In this document: positions 50,186-60,250 of the stretch, piece after piece
Numbering within the stretch: position 1 is the first letter of the stretch
Layout: every line of letters begins with the position of its first letter
Translations under genes and position numbers: made by a program
Assembly (NCBI GenBank): GCA_947683625.1
Contig: CANTUR010000675.1
Location: 1,116,001 to 1,180,000 of the forward strand
Origin: Mallotus nudiflorus
Lineage: Eukaryota > Streptophyta > Magnoliopsida > Malpighiales > Euphorbiaceae
Length of the DNA stretch: 64,000 bases
Reading direction: 5' to 3'
The notes under the pieces: generated by a model
Databases searched by the model: none
Seen by the model: the letters and a program-made list of their open reading frames with translations, nothing else
What the model was told of the DNA's origin: nothing

Positions 50186-50670
50186 GCCTTAACTTTTGCC
50201 TAAGCTACCCTTGTGGGTTTTTAGCTTAGCAGGCCTGCCCTAACTTTTTCCTAAACTGTCCCTTTAGGTTTTCAACTTAGCGAGCTTCTTTTATGTACTA
50301 AAGCAAAATAGTCTCATAGAGCTTATTTTAAGCTTTTATGTTGTATTTTCCTTTCTAGTACTTATGCATCATAAATAAGATAGAACATGCAATGTTATAA
50401 AGAAATTCAATTTTAATAAGATTCACTAATTAGGGCCAAAATGAGTACATTTACTACATTACATGACATAACTGAACATTTTCTTGCTCACATTTTATTT
50501 CCCTAACTTTTGCCTGACTAGCCCTTTGTGGGTTTTCTAATTAGCAGGACCTTTTCTTTTATTTATTCCATAATTTTTGCCTGCCAGCCCTTTATGAGTT
50601 TTCTAAATAGCATGAATGTCCTAATTTTTGCCTAACTAGCCTTTTCAGGTTTTCTAGTTAGTGGACTTTA
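50186..50670. repeat. Five dispersed hairpin repeats, about 50-bp units
   Basis: 30-31-base hairpin-forming cores lie at 50,200-50,229, 50,251-50,280, 50,514-50,544, 50,581-50,610 and 50,632-50,661, each preceded by a CCTAACTTTTGC-like box. The first has arms CTAAGCTA/TAGCTTAG and the last CTAACTAG/CTAGTTAG, both perfectly paired although the sequences differ. An inner CCC/GGG or CCT/AGG pair is also kept. They lie between the PMD gene and integrase. Confidence 0.75.
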
Positions 50671-50699
50671 TTTTCTTTATACTACTTTTATTTATTTTT

Positions 50700-51778
50700 A
50701 CAGGTAGCATTTCTTGAGGTGATCCAGATTAATAGGCTATATGAACTTTGACTAAGTACAATCCTTCCCAATTTGATATGAATTTTCCTCTCAGATTGAA
50801 CACCATTGCTTTAGACTATTTTAACACCATGTCCCTAACTCTTATTTTCCCTGGCCTTACTTTCTTGTTGAATGACCTTACTATCCTCCTCTAATATATC
50901 TAACTATGAAACAAAGCATTAATCCTTTTCTTATTTAGAGATACCAAATGATCATATCTCTTTTGTGTCCGTTCACTCTCGGGCATTTTGGCCTCCATAA
51001 CCACTCTTAGAGACTTAATCTCAATTTCTATAAGTAAAACTGCTTCATAGCCATACACCAAAGAGAACAGAGTTTGGCCTGTGGCAGTTTTAGCCATAGT
51101 TTTGTATCCCTACAAGGCAAAAGAAGGTACTCAAACCAATCTTTGTAAGTTTTGACCATTATAGAGAGGATTTTCATGATATTCTTATTCACTGCTTCTA
51201 CTGCTCCATTAGCTTGAGGCTGATACGGTGAAGACTTATGATGCTCAATCCTATATTTTTGTAACAACTTTGTCATCTCTACTTGAAACTGAACCCCATT
51301 ATCTATCACAATGTGATGTGGAACCCCATATCTACAAATAAGATTCTTCTCAATAAATTGGGCCATCTGCTTCGCCTTTAGAGTATTAAAAGATTTAGCC
51401 TCTACCCATCTAGAGAAGTAATCAATTGCCACAACTATATACTTATGTCCATTCAATGCTATCAACCTTATTTCTCTTATGATGTCAATCCCTCATGCTG
51501 CAAAATGCCAAGGAGATGATAAACTCTTTATCACCATCAGAGGAAGGTGGTTGAGATTCCCATAGATCTGACACTGATGGCATTGCCTTACTATCTTCAT
51601 GCAATCTCTTTCCATGCTCATCCAGTAATACCCATGTCTAATTATCTTCTTTGCTAGGATTATTCCATTCATGTGAGAATTGCAAACTCCCACGTGAGTC
51701 TCCTTCATCACCTTTTATGCTTCATCTTTCTTGAGACATATGAGTTGTATCCCATTTGGCATTCTCTTATATAACACC
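50700..51778 (-). pseudogene. A integrase (zinc-binding part, core and tail), broken
   Basis: From 51,778 the minus strand reads the end of the pol linker, then a zinc-binding block (HVGVCNSHMNG, CHQCQIYG; 51,711-51,493). The rve core (51,465-51,028) has VAIDYFSRWVEAK with the first Asp, VIDNGVQF with the second, and SPYQPQANGAVEAVNKN with the Glu, so the catalytic triad is present. The tail (RRIVRSFNKKVRPG, MVLK) runs to about 50,700. Few stops relative to its length, but a frameshift follows the core. Confidence 0.85.
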
Positions 51779-52635
51779 TGTAGGCGGCGGGGTTTAGCGC
51801 ATGCCTAAGTGTTTGGCGACCATGACACTATGTGGGCTCAAGGCCCATTAGGAAATAAAATATAGGTCATGGGCCTATTCAGAGATGGAGTCACCACCCG
51901 GATAAAAGTCGGGACACACTGTACAGTAATTGGATCCCACGGAGGTTCCCAGAAATCGTAATCAGAGATCGGGTTCAGAAATTGGGTATAAGCATTTTGA
52001 ATGCTCACCTAACCTTACAGTTGGCCTCCGTTTGTGTTTTGTGTTTTATTACCATTTAATTATTTAATTATTTCCTCATTTACCACATGTAATGAAATTG
52101 CCTTCGGATAATTGCCAGATTTTATAATTAAGTCCGAGTTTGCACATTAGTTCAATTTCACGCCTTTAAGTCCTAACATTCAAAAATGTAGTAAATAAAA
52201 TAAATAATAATTTACAACCATACATTCAGATTCAAATGGGGAAAGGGATTAAGGATTACAATGCTTTTTAGCTAAATAAACTAAATAATATACAAAAAAT
52301 AAACCAATAAAATAACATAAAAGCGACAATGTACAAGGGATAACTAGCAAAAGTGATTACTCGATGACAGAAATTATCAAGTAATTCCTACAAATAACAC
52401 ACGGTTAGCCCTTCCTTTCACAAAAAAATGAAATCACATATGATAATATTTACAAAGAGGTTCTACAAAAAAGGAGGTTTTTACATTATGGACTAAAGGA
52501 AGTATCAAATAATCAAGATAATTACCATCATGCAATCATATAGATATATTTAAGGTCAAAAGGGGACATACAGAAGCAAACATCACGACAAATGTTAATA
52601 AAAAATGAAGTAGGAAGCAGGTTAACCCTGTCAAT

Positions 52636-52820
52636 GAGGCGGTCGCCTCATTGATGAGGCGACGCCTCATCAACAGGGGCTCTTATAATTTTGAGGCAGA
52701 AAAGGTAACACACACATAAAAGATAGACTCCCTAAAGGCCTGTCAATGGGGCGATCACCTCATTGATAAGGCGATCACCTCATGGATAAGAGGCGACGCC
52801 TCTGTGAAGAGGCGCCGCTT
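52636..52820. repeat. Palindrome arrays in C, part 1 (GAGGCGATCGCCTC type)
   Basis: Units: GAGGCGGTCGCCTC at 52,636, GAGGCGACGCCTC at 52,656 (+20), GGGGCGATCACCTC at 52,748, AAGGCGATCACCTC at 52,768 (+20), GAGGCGACGCCTC at 52,790, and a decayed unit at 52,809. The linker in the ordered pairs is ATTGAT. Confidence 0.88.
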
Positions 52821-53470
52821 GGTCAGAAGGCTAAAGCCGACTCTCACACACTTAGACTTCTACTCTAAGTAACAAAACATGCATATACACACTCTATAAT
52901 CATCAAACTACAACTACATGCAAAAGTGTTCAGAGATCCATCAATAAAATGAGATATCAAGCATGACACACTAGAGATAAACCTAAAATGTACTAATGGC
53001 TCAGTTACACATAAGCAAGAACACACAAAATGATGAACATGTCAAGTTTAAATGCAGATTTTATACCAAAATGAGAGGCCCTCAGAGCTGTTTTAATTGA
53101 GATCCTTGCTAGGATATGGTATCTACCTTTGACACAAGTTTCTTCCTTCTTCTCTTATGGAGAAAGTGGACCTCTTTGCTTCAACCTTCCTCCCTTTTCT
53201 TGAGGACATTTTTTATTTTTTTTCCCTTTGTCTTTTTCTTTTTCCATAGCTCCTCTCTCCTTTCACCCCCTCTCCTCCCTTTTTTTCTCTCTTTTTTTCT
53301 CTTTTATTCCTTAGCTTTCCCATGCCCCTAAGCCTCCTAGCCCATCATAAGCTCTCATAGCCTTTTTTTTCTTTACCCAAAAATTTTTCCTCATGCAAGA
53401 AAGAGGTTTGGAGAGTGGGGCCCGCACCACTTAGCCGTCATGATTGCAGCTGCATTTAGTGGGCTGCCAT

Positions 53471-53526
53471 AGGGGCAACACCTCATCGATAAGGCGATCA
53501 CCTCATTACACTGAGGCGATGACCCT
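53471..53526. repeat. Palindrome array in C, part 2
   Basis: AGGGGCAACACCTC at 53,471, AAGGCGATCACCTC at 53,491 (+20) and GAGGCGATGACCCT at 53,513 (+22). The first linker is ATCGAT, itself a palindrome and the likely parent of ATTGAT. Confidence 0.85.
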
Positions 53527-53763
53527 TTAGCTTGGACCTGCGTTAGGCCGAGCGAGCTTGGGCCTAATTTGGATAGTTGAGCTCAGTTTTGGGTTTTTCA
53601 GGCTTTTGGGTTTTCAAGTCCACTTTCCACTTAGAGATTCAGGCTTCATTCTCATGTCCAAGTTTCACATTCTCATCATTGGGCTTGACAACAGGTCGGT
53701 CAAACCGAGCGCCCCTAATTTGTCCCCTAACATGGGCCGACCGAATCAGGTGTCTATAACACC

Positions 53764-53888
53764 CCATCGTGACTTGCAAAATCACGTGCAAGAACACGCA
53801 GGGCATAACTTTCTTTTGAAGAGGCTTCATATGGATATTTTCCTTCCTTGATAAACCTTTGAACATCATAAAACCATGGATTCTCTTT
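53764..53888 (-). pseudogene. A pol linker fragment between insertions B and C
   Basis: The minus strand reads ENPWFYDVQRFIKEGKYP and LARDFASHDGVL, the stretch between the second RNase H and the integrase zinc-binding part in Tat elements. Its left end joins the 51,778 side in frame when C is removed; its right end joins the 59,396 side when B is removed. Confidence 0.88.
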
Positions 53889-53893
53889 GGGAC

Positions 53894-54073
53894 TATAAGC
53901 ACCCAATTTCGGGATGCAATTATGCACAATTGCGACGTAAGCCCCTATGATGAAATTCATTCAAAAATTGAACTTGGTTGTCAATTTTCTGGACTTTAAG
54001 GACTAAATTGCAATGTTTTTTAGGATTTAATTACAAATAAGTCAATTTTCAAGGGTCTTTTGATAATTAAAAG
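53894..54073 (+). repeat. B 5' LTR remnant (180 bp)
   Basis: Aligns with the first 180 bp of the 3' LTR (57,324 on), with about 13 differences counted by eye, nearly all transitions. The first bases are TATAAGC instead of TGTAAGC. Confidence 0.85.
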
Positions 54074-54096
54074 ATGCTGATATAACGAGAAATTAC

Positions 54097-55978
54097 CTTA
54101 TCATCGTTAATGGGAACATGCTTTAGGAGGCTCTCACAGATAAACTGCTGATAATGTTGAGAACGCTTAAGGAAATCTGAGGCAGCATGTCCCTGTAGTG
54201 CATCCCTCAGCTCTGAACCTATAAGATGTGAGTTGTGGAGCATAGAGGAAGGGACATCAGATGGAATGCGATGTCGAGAAGGGCCAGAAGACCAGTAATA
54301 CACTCACTCCTCCAAATACCACATTAGACAACAATAACCAGAGAGCAAGATCCTCATAGGCTCCAAGAGAGCTGCAACCACCATGAAATCATATCGCTGG
54401 ATGTCCTTAGCACCCTCCAACCAATTGGAGTTTATCTACAATTTATGTAAATGAAGTCTAACCTCTATTAAACTGTAACATACTAATGATTCTATTTTCT
54501 TTTTTCCTTACCAGGTGCCACTTGATAGTGTTCAACTGATCATGGTACATCTGCAAAGTAGGTGAGAATAACCCCATCTCATCATTAGAGGAAAGGTCCT
54601 ATCAGAACTGATAGCATTAAAGCCTCGAATCAACCCGATCTTTATGCTCTAGATCTAAAAAAAGAGAACATATCTGAAAAAGGCAAAGAGGAGCAAAACT
54701 ATAAAGATCAAATGAAGGAGAACATACATGCAAGACGTGCCAAAAGCCACACATTATGAAAACACCTCTACAGATAGTGTCCAATTTGTAATAAATATAA
54801 GCGAGTGCAGCAGATCCCCAATCTAGTGTGGTAACTCGATCCAAGTCACGAAGAGGACCCAACAGAGCGATATTGACCTCATGACTGGTCTCACAAAAGA
54901 GGGTCCTGCCTAATAATATTAAAAGGAAACACCTCACCTTATGAATAATCTGATGAGGAGTAGAAGTAGGAAGGCGTCTGAATCCCTCAACTAATGATGA
55001 AAGAAGAATGTTCTCCCGATTCTTCCATGCTGGGGCGAACCTGATCAAATCTCACACGTACTAACTCCGTGCATGCTCTAAAAGACTACAATAGCTTATG
55101 TCAAATGGAACTGGGGATCCTCCAAAGGCAATCCTGGTGATAGCAGAGAAACTCATAGGAGAAACGGTCAGCTCACCCACATGAGTATGAAAAGTGTGGG
55201 TAGTATCCATCCATCGCTCGATCAAAGCAAATAAAAATTAATAGTCAGATTGGCCTCGAACAGTTGGAAGTGCAGTAATGAAATGCCTAAATCCAAAAGC
55301 CCAAATCAGACGTGTCACTTGCTCTGGCAGTCCATGAAATAATTCCCGAGCTAGATTAAAACAGCCTGTGAACTTCATTGGATGCTAGTTCAATTTCAAA
55401 AAGAAAATAATAATTAATTAATCGACAAATTAATTAATTAATCAAAGAATTTAAATTGAAGGATTTGATTAGTTAATTAATTAATTAATTAATTGCCCTT
55501 TTTAAAAAAAAATTTGATCTGCAATGTAGATTGCCGATCGACATTAACTCAACTGATCGAAAATCTGGAATTTCGATCGGAATTCCAGACATCTAATCCT
55601 CCATTCTGACAACACAGGAGTCAAATTTCATATTTTCAGAGTTAATTTCAATTTATCATGCATTTTCATATTAATTTCTGACTAATATACATGTCAATGT
55701 CAATTTCTTCTCTAAAACTAACTTTAATTACTTATTATACAGGTAATATTTTTGTAGAAATAAACAGAAGCAAGAAAAGTTACCTCATTACCCACATCTC
55801 TGCACCTGTGGGTATGTAAATGAGTCAAGGGAAGGATAGTTGAGTCTTCTTGAAGTTCTAGATTATTCTGAGAAAAATGAAGAGGCAGAATCCTCTGACA
55901 TTCTGAAGTCTCAACACCTTCATGTTGTCTGCATGACAAGGAGGCTATAGGATCAGACAGATTACAATCGAAGAACAA
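54097..55978 (-). pseudogene. B antisense accessory gene: plant mobile domain (PMD) protein, four exons kept
   Basis: Minus-strand exons 55,978-55,784, 55,384-54,728, 54,654-54,512 and 54,435-54,097, with GT/AG introns at the same places as in A. Exon 1: MFFDCNLSDPIASLSC to DVGNE. Exon 2: FALIERWMDTTHTFH, then LIRFAPAWKNRENILL, LLILLGRTLFCETSHEVNIA and LRDLDRVTTLDWGSAALAYI, the strongly conserved C-terminal PMD block, ending FWHVLH. Exon 4: GPSRHRIPSDVPSSMLHNS and a QFICESLLKHVP region. Exon 5 of A is missing through the internal deletion. A few in-frame stops, including a TGA shared with A, show it is not intact. The role of PMD proteins inside retroelements is not established. Confidence 0.82.
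55440..55600. repeat. Intron 1 of the B PMD gene, decayed CGATCG palindromes
   Basis: Contains TTGCCGATCGACAT (near 55,530), an ACTGATCGAAAA stretch, and AATTTCGATCGGAATT (near 55,571). The centre CGATCG is intact in two copies although the spacing is less regular than in A. A run of TTAA repeats precedes it. Confidence 0.65.
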
Positions 55979-56339
55979 ATGGTGAAGAAATCAAGAAAAG
56001 AAAAATCAAGATCAATTGAAAAAAAAAAGAATAAAAGAATAGGAAGAGAAGTGAAGTGATCGACAAAAGGGAAAGAATATATACAATGGACAATATCCAT
56101 TTTAATCCTTCCAATTTACTTATTTTTTATCTATCTTTTCTTTCTTGCAATTTAGTCCATTATTGCATTCGGATTAGGAATAAATTCCTAATTAAATCAT
56201 GAAATTCATCAAATTAATAATTCATTAAATTATTAAGACTGCATAACAATCTGTGATTCTGAATTTTTTGTCAAGTACATAATATAGAACAAGATTACAG
56301 AACTCATTTTTTGGATTTTACGTGCATGATTTCAATCAA

Positions 56340-57190
56340 AGGATTCATATGCTGCAAAGTAGCTGTGATATGAATTTCAAATGATTATGTTATGTGTTGC
56401 ACAGCAGTCATAACCTTTATTATGTTATGTACTGCATAGCAGTTATGACATAAACTTTGAAATTCATCATTACTAGATGTTCCACAGGGACTATAGCAAG
56501 TTTTCAATTCAATTACACTAGACGTCCCACATGGAATATAGTGTACATTGTTAGACATCCCACAAGGAATATAACAAAATTTAATTCATCTATACTAGAT
56601 GTCCCATAGGGAATATAATGCACATCTTTAGATGTCTCATAGGGAATATAATGAAATTCATCAGTGCGAGACATTCCGTAGGAACTATAGCAAGTTTTAA
56701 TTCAATTACACTAGACATCCCACAGGGAATATAGTGTGCATCGTTAGACGTCCCATAGGGAATATAACAAAATTCATCATTGCTAAACGTTCCACAGGAA
56801 CTGTAGCAAGTTTTCAATTTATCTACACTAGATGTCCCACAAAGAATATAGTGTGCATCATTAGATGTCCCACAGGGAATATAATGAAATTCAATTCAAC
56901 TACACTAGACGTCCCACAGGGAATATAGTGTGCATCGTTAGACGTCCCATAGGGAATATAACAAAATTCAATTCAATATCACTAGATGTCCCACAGGGAA
57001 TATAGTGTGCATCATTAGACGTCCCATAGAGAATATAACAAAATTCATCATTGCTAGACGTTCCACAGGAACTATAGCAAGTTTTCAACTTATCATCGCT
57101 AAATGTCCCACAGGGAATATAGTGAAACTCATTTGCACAAAGTCCATTAGATGTTCCACAAGAAATATAGTGCGACTTATCAAACATTAC
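56340..57190. repeat. Tandem repeats of B (inverted partner of 46,060-47,070)
   Basis: About 16 copies of a core like CTAGACGTCCCACAGGGAAT followed by ATAGTG or ATAACA, grouped into a higher-order unit of roughly 175 bp that also contains a TTCCACAGGAACTATAGCAA box. It lies between the PMD gene and the polypurine tract. Confidence 0.88.
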
Positions 57191-57310
57191 ACCATGCTCA
57201 ACAATTTGAGCATCAATCCATCACTTAAGATACAATTGAGTGTCTTAATTTCTTTCTTTCAAAATTGTGTACTTCTATTGCTTTGCCGCAATTTTTCAAG
57301 CAAACAATGA

Positions 57311-57323
57311 CAAAGGGGGCAAC
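57311..57323 (+). promoter_or_regulatory. B polypurine tract
   Basis: AAAGGGGGCAAC immediately before the 3' LTR start TGTAAGC. It fixes B as plus-oriented. Confidence 0.8.
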
Positions 57324-59395
57324 TGTAAGCACCCAATTTCGGGATGCAATTGTGCACAATTGCGACGTAAGCCCCTATGATGAAATTCATTCAAAAATTG
57401 AACTTGGTTGTCGATTTTCTGGACTTTAAGGACTAAATTACAACATTTTTTTGGATTTGATTGCAAATAAGTTAATTTTCAAAGGTCATTTGGTAATTAA
57501 AAGCTAAAAAAATTTAGGATCGACATTGATGTAATGCCGACTGGCATTACACAATGTCGATAAGCATTATACAATGTCGGTCGGTATTGCACAGTACTGA
57601 CATGTTAAAATCCAGCTTTTTTTATTTTTTTCACGTATTGTTATCAATTTTTCAGTGTTTTGATTGGTTGAAAATTCAAATTTTATATGATAAGTTTTTT
57701 TAAAAAACATAGAAGATATTTTTTTGAAATAAAAAAAAAATGCTATCTTATTAGATAGGTCTGTTCCTCCTTTGAAGGAAGTTCAGTATGCACAGACTCT
57801 ACATTTAAAAGTAGAGTCTGATGTGTGTGTAAAGGGGATTTTTTCTTTGGGAGGATTTTTTTGGGGGATTTTTTTTACACAGACGGAAGATAGATCAAAC
57901 TTTGATTTCTTTTATTCTTTCAAAAACCTAATTTTTGCAATTCATTTGACGAAGACGATACAGTGATTTTTTAGTCCCAATCCAGAATCAAAATAACATT
58001 GAGTTAATTTTAATGGTGAAAATCCTAATCTGAGGGGTCAAAAAAGAGCATTTGCAAAGCATCTAAATCATCAGTGTTATTTTCTATTTCATGTTTTATT
58101 CTTTCTATTATTTTCTTTTTGTGATTTTTCTTTTATTCTGCTATTCTTTTTTATTATTTATTTTTTTATTTTGATATGTGCATGTGGATTGAGGAGGGTA
58201 CTGCCTATATTTAAATTGAGCAGAAGGTCCATGGAATGCCATGGAAGAACCTATGTTGTTTTTCAATAGGATTTAGGATTTTTTATTATTTTTGGTGTTC
58301 TGTGTAGTTATTTTAATTTCTGGGTGTATAATCATTTAAATTTAATTTTTGTATGGAGTTTGTAATAGCCCCAGTAATGGGAATAGTGAAAATTTTAATT
58401 TTTTGTATTTTAAAATTAATTAGTAATTAGGTTTAATTGGGTAAAAAATCAATTAAAATCAATAGTGGTAGTAGATTAAATTAGAGTTTGCATGTAATTA
58501 ATTTAGGGTTTTTTTAGAAAATCACTGTAATGTTTATTTGATCCATTTTTTATGTTTTATTTGTTTTTGGCTTGTTTTTTATGTTTTTATCCTTTTGGGC
58601 CCCAAGCCCACGTTTAGGTCTAACCCACTTAATAAATAGGCTAAAAAAATGATTTTGGTTTTTTAAATAATTAAAATTAATTAAGGCCCATTAGGTTAAT
58701 TAGATTTTAGGCCCACTTAGTTAATTAAAACTTGTCTAGACTTAGCTCAACCTATTTAATTGTATTTCTTTTAAAATAAATAGACATAGGCCCACATTTC
58801 ACTTAAAATAAAACCAAGTTAGACTTCGGCCCACTACTTTGATTTTCCTTTAAAATTGAATAGACTTAGGCTCGTTCCTTAAACAAATTAAAATAAATAG
58901 ATCTAGGCTCACTAATTAAAAAAAATATAGGCCCACCTATAGTCCATTTCTCACTTGTAAATAAAATGTAGATTTAGCTAACTTATAAAATAAAATTAAC
59001 ATAGTTTAGACATAGGGACATTGACTTTTTGATGCATTTTTACTTTTAATTTTATTGACTTGTTGCCTTTTGGGTTACATGGATGTTAATTAGGGTTTAA
59101 TAAAATTGCATGTAATTAGAGGATGAAATAATCATTTATAAAATTATTCTAAAAGAGCATGAGATTAAGAGAAGTTAGTATTTCGTATCCAGAATCTCCT
59201 GATTGTGGTGCTAGCTTTCTTTTAGAGAATCAAGTACCACCTTTTCAATTTGTCCCAGTTATTGCCCTGGGTGGTGACTCCTCATCTCCATGCCATGTCT
59301 TTGTAACAATGGTTAGTGTGTTCTCTAAGGCCCTGAGCCTAAATAGTGTCGTGGTTGCTAAAATCTTGGACGCACGTTAAACCCCACCATCCACA
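57324..59395 (+). repeat. B 3' LTR
   Basis: 2072 bp, TGTAAGC...CCACA. Palindrome units at 57,534 (ATGCCGACTGGCAT), 57,554 (ATGTCGATAAGCAT) and 57,574 (ATGTCGGTCGGTAT) are exactly 20 bp apart, with a decayed fourth near 57,594. Repeated GGCCCACTTAGT-type phrases at 58,600-58,960 mirror those in the A LTR. Confidence 0.88.
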
Positions 59396-59400
59396 GGGCC

Positions 59401-60250
59401 TTACTTGAATTCCCATAATCTGCTCACCCTCATAACACGGAGCTCTTGATTTCATGATCATTGACAGGTTCATAGTCAATCCAATTACACTGTCCCACAT
59501 TGAAGAGAGTATTGCTAGAGCAACTGCCATTTGCTTATCATCTCTTGATAGATGGATAAAAAGACATTTGGTCAAGTTCTTTATTAAAGTCCTCAAATAG
59601 CAGACGTAGGGTTTTAGCTTTTCCTCCTTTACTTCCCATTCTTCGTTAGCCTAACTAACAACCAACATTGAATCCCCACATACTAGTAACTCCTTTGCTC
59701 CAACTACTATTATTGTTTCCACTCCATGAATGCATGCCTCATACTTAGCCATATTATTGGTTACTTTGAAATCTAGTTTCTTGGCCATCAGTATGGTTTC
59801 TCTTTTTGGCTTAACAAGGATCACTCATAATCCAGTTCCTTTATTGTTTACAACCCTATTAAAATAAAGCTGCCATTCTCGATGCTCTACAATTGCTAGA
59901 TTCTCATCCAAAAATTCTAAGTTCCATAATTCATCACCCTTTACTGGATTCTATTCTAGGAATTCTGCTACTACCCTTCCTTTGATAACTTTCATGGTAA
60001 TGTACTCTATATAGAATTCAGTTAGGAGTACGAGCCATCGAGACATTCTTCCAATCAAAGCAAGCGTCTGTAGTAAGTATCTTAAAGGATCTATCTTTAA
60101 ATTACCCTGAACCCTATAAGGCTGAAAGTAATGCCTCAATTTTCTTGTTGCCTATATCATTATCAAACATGTCTTTTCCACCAAATCATTCTTTTCTTCA
60201 TATGGCAAGGACTTTTTGCTAAGGTAATACATTGTGTGCTCTATCCGATC
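59401..60250 (-). pseudogene. A RNase H and second (archaeal-type) RNase H, broken
   Basis: The first RNase H ends near 59,950 with LRYLLQTLALIGRMSRW and IKGRVVAEFLE (60,139-59,951). A second RNase H follows: WQLYFNRVVN, YEACIHGVETII, LLVCGDS and HLSRDDKQMAVALAILSSMW (about 59,880-59,480). Two consecutive RNase H domains mark the Tat lineage. The frame is cut at 59,396 by insertion B. Confidence 0.82.

Larger units (their letters stand above)
51779..53758. mobile_element. C: solo LTR of a related Tat-type family, inserted in A pol
   Basis: 1980 bp, TGTAGGCGG...TCTATA (end decayed from CTACA), flanked by identical 5-bp target duplications ACACC (51,774-51,778 and 53,759-53,763). Removing it with one ACACC restores the A pol frame exactly. 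The left 120 bp resemble the outer ends of the A and B LTRs (GTGGGCTCAAGGCC and GAGTCACCACCC are shared), but the rest differs and the GC content is higher. It carries its own palindrome arrays. Confidence 0.88.
53894..59395 (+). mobile_element. B: deletion derivative of an A-like element, opposite orientation, inserted in A pol
   Basis: Bounded by 5' LTR remnant 53,894-54,073 and 3' LTR 57,324-59,395, with target duplications GGGAC (53,889-53,893) and GGGCC (59,396-59,400), four of five bases equal. Its polypurine tract precedes 57,324, so B is plus-oriented. All of gag and pol is gone: the 5' LTR breaks at 54,073 and joins directly to an intron of the antisense PMD gene. It keeps the PMD gene, tandem repeats and 3' LTR. 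Confidence 0.87.

Noticed and set aside
53116..53331. Ser/Phe-rich plus-strand ORF
   Set aside because: Pyrimidine-rich stretch in solo LTR C (TTTTTCTC runs); no coding evidence.
56590..57310. Several ORFs with repeating HYIPCGTSSD-like peptides, and matching ORFs on the other strand
   Set aside because: They are translations of the tandem DNA repeat; frames on both strands are open for the same reason and no domain is present.
59159..59380. Plus-strand ORF of 73 codons at the end of the B LTR
   Set aside because: Within LTR sequence shared with A and C; conserved as DNA, not as protein.
43711..59395. Reading the region as one plus-strand element with PMD as its sense gene
   Set aside because: The polypurine tracts (45,986-45,999 minus; 57,311-57,323 plus) and the pol strand show two opposed elements with PMD antisense in each.
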